Origin: Paraplanobispora takensis
Lineage (GTDB): Bacteria > Actinomycetota > Actinomycetes > Streptosporangiales > Streptosporangiaceae
DNA length: 64,000 bases
Direction of reading: 5' to 3'
Assembly (NCBI RefSeq): GCF_016863195.1
Contig: NZ_BOOK01000036.1
Coordinates: 1-64,000 of the forward strand
Below the pieces are notes generated by a model. The model searched no databases. It was given only the letters and a program-made list of their open reading frames with translations, and was not told where the DNA came from. Positions 16,866 through 24,720 of this stretch are shown in pieces. Made by a program: the position numbers and the translations under genes. Within the stretch, counting starts at the first letter, position 1. Every line of letters starts with the position of its first letter.

Positions 16866-18260
16866 ATGGACGTGAAATCCCCCGCGGCGGCAGACCCCGT
16901 CTCCCGCCCGTCCTCAGCCCCGCCCGCCCCCGCCGAGCGCGGCCGGACCTCCGCCGCCCTGCGCAACGCGGGCATCGCCCTCGCCGGAGTCGGCGTCGCC
17001 GCCCTCACCGGGGCGGCCTGCGTGCTCTCCTTCGAGGACCTGCGCGACCTCGCCGTCCTCGGGGAGGCCCGGCCCGACCTGGCCTACCTCTATCCCGCGG
17101 GCTTCGACGCGCTGCTCGCCGTCACGATGATCAGCGTCCTGCTGCTGCGCGGCGGGCGCTGGCCCGCCCGCCTGCAGGCGGGCCTCGTACTGGTGCTCCT
17201 GCTCGCCGCCGTGGTGACCGTCGAGGTGACCACGGCCATGCGGGCCACGGTGGACGTACGGCAGGCCGCCATCGTGGTCGCCGTCGCCCCGTGGGTGATG
17301 CTGGCGGTCGCGCTGTGGCTCTGGCTGCTGCTGATCAAGCACGCCCACGCGCGGCGGGTCGCGATGGACTCCCGGGCCGCGGGGCACGGTCACGACATCG
17401 TGCCCTTCCCCGAGTCGGACCTGCCGACGGCGGAGTACCCCACCCGCCCGGCCCACCCGGCCGCGCATCCTCCGGTCGCGCACCCTCCGGCCGAGGCGGG
17501 GCTCGACCCGCAGGCGGCCCCGCCGCTGGAGTCCGCCCCCCACCACGATCTGCCCCCGGTTCCGGTGGTCGGCCCGACCCCCGCCCCGGAGACACCCGAG
17601 GTCGACGAGCTGCCCCCTCCCCCGGCGATCCCCCGCCAAGAGGCCCCCACGGCCGCTTCCTCCCCCGCAAGGGCCCCCGCCGTCGCCCCTGAAGAGGCCC
17701 CCGCTCCCTCTTCCGAAGAGGCCTCCGCCGTCGCTCCCGAAGAGCCCCCCGTCACCGCCCCCGCGCAGGAGCCCCCCGCCCCCGTCCGGCCCGCCGTACC
17801 CGCCCCGGCCGGCGAGCAGGATCCGCTGGACAGGCCGGTGCGCTGGGGCGACCTGACGCGTCCCGTCCGCGGCGACCTGCTCGTGCACCCGCCCCGCCCC
17901 GCGGCGGGGGAGCCCGAGCCCGCCGGGCGGGTCAGCGAGCGGGTGGAGACCTGGGACGTCCCCGCGGAGACCGGCGACCACCCCGCGGAGACCGGCGACC
18001 ACCCCGCGCGCGAGGCCTCCGCCGGCGAGCGCGGCGAGGTCACCCAGCCGTTCAGGGTCATGGCGGCGGGCGCCTCCCCCGACCCGGCCCACGGCTCCGA
18101 GGCCGCCGACCCGGAGGAGACCACCGGCCAGCAGGAGACCACGGGGCAAGAGGAGAACGTCAGCCACGAGGAGAACGCCGAGAGGCGCCGGCCGTACACC
18201 GACGACGCCGCCCCGCCCTCCGGTCGCATGCGCAGCACCCCCACCCCTCCGGAGGAGTGA
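16866..18260 (+). CDS. DUF2637-like membrane protein with long Pro/Ala/Glu-rich tail
   Basis: This 464-residue protein is anchored by about four hydrophobic segments in residues 38-160 (ALAGVGVAALTGAACVLSF, then LLAVTMISVLLL, LVLVLLLAAVVTV and WVMLAVALWLWLLLI). That layout matches DUF2637, a family related to Spd proteins of Streptomyces plasmids and common in actinobacterial chromosomes. Residues 170-464 are disordered and rich in Pro, Ala, Glu and Asp, with an exact short tandem repeat (ETGDHPA) near residues 371-384. The start ATG 16866 fits the signal-free N-terminus. The function is unknown; the tail may be a cytoplasmic interaction arm. Confidence 0.8.
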   Translation: MDVKSPAAADPVSRPSSAPPAPAERGRTSAALRNAGIALAGVGVAALTGAACVLSFEDLRDLAVLGEARPDLAYLYPAGFDALLAVTMISVLLLRGGRWPARLQAGLVLVLLLAAVVTVEVTTAMRATVDVRQAAIVVAVAPWVMLAVALWLWLLLIKHAHARRVAMDSRAAGHGHDIVPFPESDLPTAEYPTRPAHPAAHPPVAHPPAEAGLDPQAAPPLESAPHHDLPPVPVVGPTPAPETPEVDELPPPPAIPRQEAPTAASSPARAPAVAPEEAPAPSSEEASAVAPEEPPVTAPAQEPPAPVRPAVPAPAGEQDPLDRPVRWGDLTRPVRGDLLVHPPRPAAGEPEPAGRVSERVETWDVPAETGDHPAETGDHPAREASAGERGEVTQPFRVMAAGASPDPAHGSEAADPEETTGQQETTGQEENVSHEENAERRRPYTDDAAPPSGRMRSTPTPPEE

Positions 18261-18323
18261 CGCGCCCCGGCGGTCCGAAAGCCGCGTGTGACGGCGGAGC
18301 CTGCGAACCCGGCGAATCACTCT

Positions 18324-18362
18324 GGGCGGGAGGTCAGGGCGGGAGGTCAGGGCGGGACGTCA
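18324..18362. repeat. 13-bp tandem repeat, three copies
   Basis: The unit GGGCGGGAGGTCA occurs three times head to tail, the third copy with one change (GGACGTCA end). It is in non-coding DNA downstream of the DUF2637 gene. Confidence 0.85.
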
Positions 18363-18437
18363 GGGCCTGGACCCCATGGGGCCGGCTCCGGGGCCTCGGA
18401 GGAGCCGGCCCTGGTCCAGGGTGCGTTTCCGCCCGCT

Positions 18438-18500
18438 GAGATCTACTGCTCCACTGCGAGATCTACAAGATCTACGCTGCGAGATCCACCGCTCCACTGC
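18438..18500. repeat. Tandem repeat of about 20-23 bp, three copies
   Basis: The segments 18438-18457, 18458-18480 and 18481-18500 all begin GAGATC(T/C)AC and end CACTGC or CGCTGC. The first and third are near identical. The role is unknown. Confidence 0.75.
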
Positions 18501-19022
18501 GCGGCCGGCGTCCGGCCGGTCGGCGCAGTCCTGCGGCCGCCCGTCGCGGCGCGGTGGCTTCCGGCGTCGCAGTGGCGGATGTACGGCCGGCGTCGGCGCG
18601 GCGGACGTCCGATGTCACTGCGACCGGCATCACGGCGACCGACGGTCGTCCCGTGCGGGAGAGGCGAACGGCCGGATCCCGTCCTGACCGCCCTTCCTCA
18701 CCCGAATACCTGAATACCGGTACCTGAGTACCTGAATATTGGACCGGCCCGCAGCTTCTCGCCCACACACAGTGAGCGGCGCCCCGCTGCGGACCGGCGA
18801 TCTGCTCACCTCCGGTCCCCGCGGGGACCGGTCCCGGCCGGTGCGGCGTGCCGCCTGCACCGGCCTGGGACGGCCGTGACCCGCCCGGCCTGCCGGAATT
18901 GCGACCGAGCGGGTCTTCCTGGATGACGGTGACATCTCGGGTGTCACCACGAGCATCTCCGGGCCGGAGAATGCCCAGTACGGCCTCGGTGAAGTCACCG
19001 GTGGTTATGTGCGGCGGTATCG

Positions 19023-19289
19023 CTAGACCCTGGACCGGCGAAGCCCGGCGACCAGGCCGACACCGACGACGGCGAGCACGACCTGCATCACAAGTTCGAT
19101 CCAGTCGATGCCGTCCGTGGTGGCGACGCCGAGGCCCTGGGCGATGGCGGTACCGATGAGCGCGGCGACGATTCCGACGACAATGGTCAGAACCCATCCG
19201 ATCGGCTGCCTGCCGGGAAGCAGAAGGCGGCCGACAGCGCCGATGATGGCGCCGATGACGATGGCTCCGAGAATGGACGCGATGGTCAT
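19023..19289 (-). CDS. GlsB/YeaQ/YmgE-family small stress membrane protein
   Basis: This 88-residue protein has three hydrophobic segments. The family core is visible: GAIVIGAIIGAVGRLLLPG, then VGIVAALIGTAIAQ and VVLAVVGVGLVAGL. Members are small Gly-rich inner-membrane proteins (once called transglycosylase-associated) induced by stress; the molecular role is not established. The start follows GGGGAGG at 6 bases. A strong hairpin lies directly against this ribosome site. A paralogue lies 98 bases upstream on the same strand, so the pair arose by duplication. Confidence 0.9.
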   Translation of the reverse strand: MTIASILGAIVIGAIIGAVGRLLLPGRQPIGWVLTIVVGIVAALIGTAIAQGLGVATTDGIDWIELVMQVVLAVVGVGLVAGLRRSRV

Positions 19290-19299
19290 ATCAACCTCC

Positions 19300-19328
19300 C
19301 CGTGAGGGTGAGACTTTCACTCTCACGG
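19300..19328 (-). promoter_or_regulatory. Leader hairpin abutting the ribosome site of the GlsB-like gene
   Basis: Read on the minus strand, CCGTGAGAGTG and CACCCTCACGG pair at 10 of 11 positions around a 7-base loop, and the stem ends directly at GGAGG. This position could control translation or protect the 5' end. It has no T-run after it, so it is not a normal terminator. Confidence 0.5.
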
Positions 19329-19387
19329 AAAGGTCGCTACCCCGTGGGTCGGGGTTATTCCTGTGCTAGGAAAAATCCCATGTCAGA

Positions 19388-19669
19388 TCACATGTGATCG
19401 GCCCTTCCGGTTCTGCCGGGCCGCATCTGGGTGACGAGCAGGACGCCGACCACCGCCAGCGCGAGCTGGAGGATGTGCTCCCACCAGTCGATCCCGCCGG
19501 TGTTGGCGAAGCCCATGGCCCCCGCGATGAGCGTGCCGATGAGCGCCGCCGCGATGCCGACGATGAGCGTGAGCGCGATGCTGATGCTCTGCCTGCCCGG
19601 AATGACGAGTCGCGCCAGTGCGCCGACGATGGCGCCGATGACGATCGCGGAAATGATCGAACCCAACAT
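19388..19669 (-). CDS. GlsB/YeaQ/YmgE-family small stress membrane protein (paralogue)
   Basis: This 93-residue homologue of the downstream gene has the same layout: GAIVGALARLVIPGRQS, VGIAAALIGTLIAGAMG, then LALAVVGVLLV. About half of the positions match its neighbour by eye, so this is an older duplication. It differs in a short polar C-terminal tail. Both genes run minus, in the space between ispF and cysS that other actinomycetes do not have, which suggests they were inserted there. The function is presumed to be envelope stress (family knowledge). Confidence 0.88.
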   Translation of the reverse strand: MLGSIISAIVIGAIVGALARLVIPGRQSISIALTLIVGIAAALIGTLIAGAMGFANTGGIDWWEHILQLALAVVGVLLVTQMRPGRTGRADHM

Positions 19670-19736
19670 GTCCGGCTCCCCCCGTTACGAGACATGGTTA
19701 TTAAGGGGTTACCCAGGACATTCATAGATCATCCAT

Positions 19737-19779
19737 CAAAAAAGGGGCGGCCCGTACCGCGCCAGGAAACGGGCCGCCC
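19737..19779 (-). terminator. Intrinsic terminator of the carD-ispF operon
   Basis: Read on the minus strand, an 11-bp stem (GGGCGGCCCGT with ACGGGCCGCCC) is followed by CCTTTTTTGA. It sits 58 bases past the ispF stop, so the operon ends here and is separated from the membrane-protein genes. Confidence 0.88.
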
Positions 19780-19836
19780 TCTCAGATGGTCCGGCAGGTT
19801 CCACGCGCCGGCCGCCGGGACGCTCGCGCGTCCCTT

Positions 19837-20316
19837 CTAAGAGACGCGCGGGTCTTGAATCAGGTTCACCACGATCGCGGTGGCGATCGCCGCCACGCCC
19901 TCGCCCCGGCCGGTGAGGCCGAGACCGTCGGTCGTCGTGGCGCTGACGCTCACGGGGGCGCCCACGGCCGCGCTGAGGGCCTTCTCGGCCTCCGTACGGC
20001 GCGGCGCCAGCTTGGGCCGGTTCCCGATGACCTGGACCGCCACGTTGCCGATCTCGAAGCCGGCCGCGCGGACCTGCCGCGCGGTCTCCTCCAGCAGGGA
20101 GACGCCCGAAGCTCCGGCCCAGCGGGGGTCGGAGGTGCCGAACAGCCCTCCGAGGTCGCCGAGACCGGCCGCGGACAGCAGCGCGTCACACGCGGCGTGC
20201 GCGGCGGCGTCGCCGTCGGAGTGCCCGGCCAGGCCGGTCTCCCCCGGCCAGTGCAGGCCCGCCAGGTGCAGCGGTCGCCCGGATGCGAAAGGGTGGACGT
20301 CGACTCCGACGCCCAC
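19837..20316 (-). CDS. ispF: 2-C-methyl-D-erythritol 2,4-cyclodiphosphate synthase
   Basis: This 159-residue enzyme of the MEP isoprenoid pathway makes MEcPP from CDP-ME 2-phosphate. Family motifs are present: GVDVHPF at the start with the zinc-binding Asp and His, [31 protein letters not shown], and [17 protein letters not shown] near the end. The GTG start lies 17 bases after carD. The protein is IspF only, of normal single-domain length; ispD, usually between carD and ispF, is absent here. Confidence 0.96.
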   Translation of the reverse strand: MGVGVDVHPFASGRPLHLAGLHWPGETGLAGHSDGDAAAHAACDALLSAAGLGDLGGLFGTSDPRWAGASGVSLLEETARQVRAAGFEIGNVAVQVIGNRPKLAPRRTEAEKALSAAVGAPVSVSATTTDGLGLTGRGEGVAAIATAIVVNLIQDPRVS

Positions 20317-20333
20317 CCTTGGAAATGTCGTGT

Positions 20334-20816
20334 TCAGGAGTTGAGAACCTCGTCGAGCAGGGCCTCAGCCTTGTCCTCATTGGTCTTCTCAGCGAGGGCG
20401 AGCTCACTGACCAGGATCTGCCGCGCCTTGGCGAGCATGCGCTTCTCACCGGCGGAGAGTCCGCGCTCCTTGTCTCGTCGCCACAGGTCGCGAACGACCT
20501 CGGCCACCTTGTTGACGTCGCCGGACGCCAGCTTCTCAAGGTTGGCCTTGTAGCGGCGGGACCAGTTCGTGGGCTCTTCGGTGTGAGGCATGCGGAGCAC
20601 GTCGAAGACGCGCTCAAGGCCCTCCTGGCCGACGACGTCGCGAACTCCGACGAGCTCGGCGTTGTCTGCTGGCACCTGGACGGTAAGGTCGCCCTTGTCG
20701 ACCTTGAGAACCAGGTAGGTCCTTTCCTCACCCTTGATGGTTCGGGTCGTGATCGCCTCGATCCGAGCAGCCCCGTGGTGGGGGTAGACGACAGTGTCGC
20801 CGACCTGGAAAGTCAT
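20334..20816 (-). CDS. carD: CarD-type RNA polymerase-binding transcription regulator
   Basis: This 160-residue CarD protein binds the RNA polymerase beta subunit and stabilises open promoter complexes, especially rRNA promoters. It has the Tudor-like N-terminal domain [20 protein letters not shown] and a helical DNA-binding C-terminus ([20 protein letters not shown]) including the conserved Trp. The length and N-terminus match Mycobacterium and Streptomyces CarD. It is the first gene of a minus-strand operon with ispF and is divergent from the LpqE-like lipoprotein gene, as in Mycobacterium. Confidence 0.97.
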   Translation of the reverse strand: MTFQVGDTVVYPHHGAARIEAITTRTIKGEERTYLVLKVDKGDLTVQVPADNAELVGVRDVVGQEGLERVFDVLRMPHTEEPTNWSRRYKANLEKLASGDVNKVAEVVRDLWRRDKERGLSAGEKRMLAKARQILVSELALAEKTNEDKAEALLDEVLNS

Positions 20817-21076
20817 GTGACAAGTACCCCTTCCGCTGTACTCCAGAGTACCACGTATCCACAGGCTCCCGGAACAGTGAAATCACCATAACTGCAGGTC
20901 AAAGCCGCGTTTTGAGTCTTGACAACTGCTCGACTCTGTGAATCGACAGGTAAAAAACGTTGATGACCTGGGCTCCATCCAGCCTCGCGATCAGGCGGGT
21001 CGCCCGAAAACCCGGGAAAGTCCACAGATAGGGTTGGCGCTGCCATATCTCTAGTGTGACAAGGAGAACTCGCACC

Positions 21077-21670
21077 GTGACCCGCATCAGCCGTCACCGG
21101 GCGATCGCCGCCGCCGCGTTCCTCGCAGCCGCCCCTGTCCTGGCGGGCTGCGGCGCCGGATTCGACGCGATCACCATTCAGCCGTACGCCCCGACCGAGG
21201 CCCTCAGCGTCAAGATCGTGGACGAGAACAGACACCTGGCCATTCCCCAGGCGTACTTCCTCGGCCCCGACTCCGGCGGGGCCCTGCCCGCGGGCGCGTC
21301 CATGCCGCTCCACCTCTACATCGTGAACCACGGCCGGGAGGACGACCAGCTCATCGGCCTGGGCGTCGACCCCTCGGTCGGCACCGCCAAGGTGACCGCG
21401 CCCGTCCCGCTGCCGGTCGGCAAGGCCGCGATCGTCGGCCGGCCCAGCCCGACGGTCATGATCGAGCAGCTGAAGAAGCCCTTCAAGGGTGGTGAGTCCC
21501 TCAAGGTGCAGCTGCAGTTCCAGAAGGCCGGCGTCATCACGCTGGAGGTCCCGGTGATCACGCGCAGCCGGGAGTTCACGGCCCTGCCGTCCCCGTCGGG
21601 CGCCTCCGCGGCTCCCACGCCTTCGCCGACCCCCTCCGCCACGGACACGGAGGGCGCGGGCGGCCACTGA
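21077..21670 (+). CDS. LpqE-like lipoprotein (PCu(A)C/DUF461-related)
   Basis: This 197-residue lipoprotein has a signal peptide with lipobox LAGC (Cys about residue 25). The body has the immunoglobulin-like strand pattern of PCu(A)C copper chaperones: LPAGASMPLHLYIVNHG, then a Met in PSPTVMIEQLKKPFKGGESL and a final GVITLEVPV. The full His/Met copper motif (HxnMxHxM) is not intact, so copper binding is doubtful. The C-terminus is Pro/Ser-rich. GTG 21077 is chosen because AAGGAG lies 11 bases before it; GTG 21056 is an alternative. The position divergent from carD matches lpqE (Rv3584) of M. tuberculosis. Confidence 0.85.
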   Translation: MTRISRHRAIAAAAFLAAAPVLAGCGAGFDAITIQPYAPTEALSVKIVDENRHLAIPQAYFLGPDSGGALPAGASMPLHLYIVNHGREDDQLIGLGVDPSVGTAKVTAPVPLPVGKAAIVGRPSPTVMIEQLKKPFKGGESLKVQLQFQKAGVITLEVPVITRSREFTALPSPSGASAAPTPSPTPSATDTEGAGGH

Positions 21671-21683
21671 CCACGGAACGGAC

Positions 21684-21721
21684 GAGGGGGTGTACGGCTC
21701 ACGCGGGCCGTACACCCCCTC
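21684..21721. terminator. Bidirectional terminator between lpqE-like and regX3 genes
   Basis: A perfect 15-bp inverted repeat, GAGGGGGTGTACGGC with GCCGTACACCCCCTC around an 8-base loop, lies between two convergent genes. No long T-run follows, as is common in actinomycetes. Confidence 0.85.
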
Positions 21722-21767
21722 TGCGTGACGGCATGAGCCGTACGCCGCCTCCGCGCTATCGGGAGGG

Positions 21768-22457
21768 TCACTCCTCCACGGGGTCGAACTTGTAGCCCAG
21801 GCCCCGGACGGTGAGGATGCAGCGCGGGTCGGAGGGGTCGGCCTCCACCTTGGCGCGCAGCCGCTTGACGTGGACGTCCAGGGTCTTGGTGTCGCCCACG
21901 TAGTCGGCGCCCCAGACCCGGTCGATGAGCTGGCCCCGGGTGAGCACCCGGCCGGCGTTGCGCAGCAGCATCTCCAGCAGCTCGAACTCCTTCAGCGGGA
22001 GCTGCACCTGCTCGCCGCGGACCGCGACGATGTGCCGGTCCACGTCCATCCGGACCGGCCCGACGGTCAGCACGGCCGTCTCCGGCTCCTCCACGTCGCC
22101 CTGGCGGCGCAGCACCGCGCGGATGCGGGCGACCAGCTCGCGGGAGGAGAACGGCTTGGTGACGTAGTCGTCGGCGCCGAGCTCCAGGCCGACGACCTTG
22201 TCGATCTCGCTGTCCTTGGCGGTCAGCATGATGACGGGCACGTTGGAGCGCTGCCGCAGGGAACGGCAGACCTCGGTTCCGGGCAGGCCGGGGAGCATCA
22301 GGTCGAGCAGCACCAGGTCGGCGCCGCTGCGGTCGAAGGTCTCCAGCGCGTCGGGCCCCGTGGCCGCGATCGCGACCTCGAATCCTTCCTTGCGCAGCAT
22401 GTACGACAGGGCGTCGGAGAACGATTCCTCGTCCTCGACAACGAGTACGCGGGTCAC
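21768..22457 (-). CDS. regX3: OmpR-family response regulator, RegX3/PhoP type (phosphate starvation)
   Basis: This 229-residue response regulator has an N-terminal receiver domain with the acidic pair in VVEDEES, the phospho-accepting Asp in LVLLDLMLPG (about residue 52), a Thr in MLTAKD and the Lys in VTKPF. The C-terminal winged helix (GQLIDRVWG, HVKRLRAKVE, VRGLGYKF) binds direct-repeat PHO boxes. The GTG start overlaps the kinase stop. This is the orthologue of Mycobacterium RegX3 and Streptomyces PhoP by gene order (kinase, divergent phoU, carD and gpmA close by). Confidence 0.95.
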   Translation of the reverse strand: MTRVLVVEDEESFSDALSYMLRKEGFEVAIAATGPDALETFDRSGADLVLLDLMLPGLPGTEVCRSLRQRSNVPVIMLTAKDSEIDKVVGLELGADDYVTKPFSSRELVARIRAVLRRQGDVEEPETAVLTVGPVRMDVDRHIVAVRGEQVQLPLKEFELLEMLLRNAGRVLTRGQLIDRVWGADYVGDTKTLDVHVKRLRAKVEADPSDPRCILTVRGLGYKFDPVEE

Positions 22458-23638
22458 TGCGCGGCCTCCAGGGGGATCGTGGTGCTGGGTTTTGCGGGTA
22501 CCGCCACGCCGCCGAAGGCGGGCAGGCGGAGAGTGAAGGTGGAGCCGGAGCCTTCCTTGCTCCACACCGTGACCGTGCCGTTGTGGGCGGCGGCGACGTG
22601 CTTGACGATGGCCAGGCCGAGACCGGTGCCGCCGGTGGCGCGGGAACGGGCGGTGTCGACGCGGAAGAACCGCTCGAAGATCCGCTCCTGGGCGCTCTCC
22701 GGGATGCCGATCCCCTGGTCGTTGACGCTGATCTCGACGGAGTCGCCCGCGGGCCGGGCGCTGACCACGACCCGGGTGTGCTCGGGGCTGTAGGCCACGG
22801 CGTTGTCGATGAGGTTGCGCAGCGCGGTGACCAGGAGCTCCTCGTCACCCCATACCTGCAGGCCCTCGGTGCCGCCGGCGACCAAGGCGATGTCCTTGGC
22901 CGCCGCGGTGGTGTTGCAGCGGTCGATGGCGTCGTGCACCGCCTCGTCGATCGGGACGGGGCACGGGGTGGGGATGGGCTCGGCGCCCTGGATCCGGGAC
23001 AGGGTGATGAGGTCCTGGACCAGATAGGTCAGCCGGGCGGCCTCGTGCTGCATGCGACCGGCGAAGCGGGTGACCGCCTCCGGGTCGTCGGCGGCGTCCT
23101 GGATCGTCTCGGCCAGCAGGCTCAGCGCCCCGACGGGCGTCTTGAGCTCGTGGCTGACGTTGGCCACGAAGTCGCGGCGCACCGCCTCGACGCGGTAGTA
23201 CTCGGTCTGGTCCTCGGCCAGGACGAGCACCTGGCCGTAGGAGCCCAGCGGGGCGACCCGGACCGCGAAGTTGGTCGACTCCTGGCCGAACTTGTGCCCG
23301 GGCACGTCGATCTCGCTCTCGCGGATCTCACCGTCCCTGCGCACCTGCCTGGCCAGCGCCAGGAGCTCGGCCGTCACCAGACGGTCGCCCTTGACCAGGC
23401 CGAAGGCGCGGGCGGCCGAACTGGCCCGGAGCACCCGGTCCTCCCTGTCGAGCACGACGGCCGAGGACGGCAGGACGGCGAGCACGGAGGCGACGCCCTG
23501 GGGAAGCGCCCCGGGTTCCAGATCCTCGACCGGTATCGTCATCCGCGGTTGCGCGGTGGTCTGGCGGACGACCATCACGGCCAGCGCTCCCACGACGAAA
23601 CCGGCCAGCACGGCCAGACTCGCCATCAGCTCACTCAC
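22454..23638 (-). CDS. senX3: Phosphate-sensing histidine kinase, SenX3/PhoR type
   Basis: This 394-residue membrane kinase has an N-terminal hydrophobic segment (LAVLAGFVVGALAVMVV), a PAS-like domain at about 50-150, a phospho-accepting His in ANVSHELKTPVG and the ATPase boxes NLIDNAVAYS, VNDQGIGIP and GGTGLGLAIVKH. Only one clear transmembrane helix is visible, as in actinobacterial PhoR, so the sensor faces the cytoplasm. In this system the kinase activates RegX3 under phosphate limitation, with PhoU as a negative element. The stop overlaps the regX3 start (GTGA). Confidence 0.95.
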   Translation of the reverse strand: MSELMASLAVLAGFVVGALAVMVVRQTTAQPRMTIPVEDLEPGALPQGVASVLAVLPSSAVVLDREDRVLRASSAARAFGLVKGDRLVTAELLALARQVRRDGEIRESEIDVPGHKFGQESTNFAVRVAPLGSYGQVLVLAEDQTEYYRVEAVRRDFVANVSHELKTPVGALSLLAETIQDAADDPEAVTRFAGRMQHEAARLTYLVQDLITLSRIQGAEPIPTPCPVPIDEAVHDAIDRCNTTAAAKDIALVAGGTEGLQVWGDEELLVTALRNLIDNAVAYSPEHTRVVVSARPAGDSVEISVNDQGIGIPESAQERIFERFFRVDTARSRATGGTGLGLAIVKHVAAAHNGTVTVWSKEGSGSTFTLRLPAFGGVAVPAKPSTTIPLEAAQ

Positions 23639-23733
23639 ATGGTCCTCCTGTCGGCGTCACGTTCTCGATGGTAAGCGTGGCTTTTACCCATCAAGACGGC
23701 ACAAGGGGGCCTGGTCATGGGCTTTCCCGCAAA

Positions 23734-23766
23734 GTTCACTTTTTGGTCGGGGTTCGTTCACTGACG
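23734..23766. promoter_or_regulatory. Probable PHO box in the senX3-phoU intergenic region
   Basis: Two GTTCAC units start at 23734 and 23756, exactly 22 bases apart, which is two 11-bp direct-repeat units with a degenerate middle unit. This is the architecture of Streptomyces PhoP-binding PHO boxes. It lies between the divergent senX3 and phoU genes. Confidence 0.72.
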
Positions 23767-23785
23767 CGCGCGTACGGTGACACTC

Positions 23786-24460
23786 ATGCGTGACGCTTAT
23801 CACGAGGAGCTCGACACCCTCACCGTCAGGCTGGTCGAGATGACCAGGCTGGTGCGGTCGGCGATCTCCCGTGCCACCACCGCCCTGCTCGACGCCGACC
23901 TGGAACTCGCGGAGAGCGTCATCTCCCGGGACGCGGAGGTGGACCGGATCTTCACCGAGATCGAGACGTCGATCTTCGACCTGATGGCCAGGCAGCAGCC
24001 GGTGGCCGTGGACCTGCGCATGATCATCACGGCCCTGCGGATGGGCGGCGACCTGGAGCGCATGGGCGACCTGGCCGAGCACGTGGCGAAGGTGGCGCGA
24101 CTGCGCCATCCGGACTCGGCGATCCCGCCGGAGCTGCGCTCGACCATCCTGGAGATGGGCCAGATCGCCGAGCGCCTGGTCACCAAGGCCGGCAGCTGCG
24201 TCGCCTCCCGCGACGTGGAGTCGGCCCTGGAGCTGGAGCAGGACGACGACGCGATGGACAAGCTGCACCGCCGCCTGTTCAAGACCCTTCTGGCGGACGA
24301 CTGGAGGTACGGCATCGAGCCGGCCATCGACGTGACGCTGATCGGGCGCTACTACGAGCGCTACGCCGACCACGCGGTGCACGTCGCCCGCGACGTGGTG
24401 TACCTGGTGACCGGCTCGCGTGCCAACGGCCGTGCCGTGCAGGGCGCCCCGGGGACGTGA
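23786..24460 (+). CDS. phoU: Phosphate transport/signalling accessory protein PhoU
   Basis: This 224-residue PhoU has the two tandem three-helix repeats with metal-site motifs. It begins MRDAYHEELDTLTVRLVEM, and contains RMIITALRMGGDLERMGDLA in the first repeat and IGRYYERYADHAVHVARDV in the second. It links the Pst phosphate transporter to the histidine kinase and damps the phosphate response. The ATG at 23786 is chosen by homology; GTG 23777 is also in frame. It is divergent from senX3 behind the PHO box. Confidence 0.95.
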   Translation: MRDAYHEELDTLTVRLVEMTRLVRSAISRATTALLDADLELAESVISRDAEVDRIFTEIETSIFDLMARQQPVAVDLRMIITALRMGGDLERMGDLAEHVAKVARLRHPDSAIPPELRSTILEMGQIAERLVTKAGSCVASRDVESALELEQDDDAMDKLHRRLFKTLLADDWRYGIEPAIDVTLIGRYYERYADHAVHVARDVVYLVTGSRANGRAVQGAPGT

Positions 24461-24464
24461 CTAT

Positions 24465-24605
24465 GGCGACGCTGCGCGTCGCGGCTCGGGGGCTCCTCGA
24501 TCCGGCTCCCGCCCTCGTCACGTCCTCGCTGTGTTGACGGCGACGCTGCGCGTCGCAGACTCGGGGGCTCCTTGACCCGGCTCCCGCCCTCGTCACGTCC
24601 TCGCT
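24465..24605. repeat. Direct repeat, two copies of about 66 bp, each with a hairpin
   Basis: Copies at 24465-24530 and 24539-24605 are offset by 74 bases and nearly identical. Each starts with the inverted repeat GCGACG-CTGCG-CGTCGC. The element is in the gap between phoU and gpmA, downstream of both. It looks like a dispersed REP-type element. Confidence 0.8.
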
Positions 24606-24673
24606 CCGCTGCGGGCGTTCCTCGGTTGCTTCGCCGGAGCCCCCTCGCGGGACCGTGACTCGATAGAACGCAA

Positions 24674-24708
24674 AGAGGGCGTCCTTCCTTCGGGGAAGGG
24701 CGCCCTCT
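24674..24708 (-). terminator. Terminator of the mshA-YbjN-gpmA transcript
   Basis: The arms AGAGGGCG and CGCCCTCT enclose an internal CCTTCC-TTCG-GGAAGG hairpin, 13 bases past the gpmA stop on the minus strand. TTTGCG follows. Confidence 0.75.
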
Positions 24709-24720
24709 CCGGCTTGCGGG

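Larger units (their letters stand above)
18261..19022. other. 760-base stretch without a convincing gene
   Basis: No frame here has both a start with a ribosome site and protein-like composition. It contains two short tandem repeats (18324-18362, 18438-18500) and a cluster of TACCTGA units near 18707-18740. A plus-strand frame from about 18890 to 19026 reads protein-like (LDDGDISGVTTSISGP, GEVTGGYVRRYR) but lacks a start; it may be a gene remnant. Confidence 0.5.

Noticed and set aside
18324-18500. A CRISPR array
   Set aside because: The repeats are contiguous or irregular and short, without regular unique spacers, and no cas genes occur in the window.
18472-19197. A minus-strand gene of 241 codons upstream of the GlsB-like gene
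   Set aside because: The translation is Arg/Gly/Pro-rich with no motif and overlaps the well-supported GlsB-like coding sequence.
19837-20731. An IspDF fusion or a hidden ispD overlapping carD
   Set aside because: The frame at 20186-20731 is antisense-like low complexity inside carD and ispF, with no CDP-ME synthase motif. IspF is of single-domain length.
24465-24605. An insertion sequence remnant
   Set aside because: No transposase frame or terminal inverted repeats; only two direct copies of a short element.
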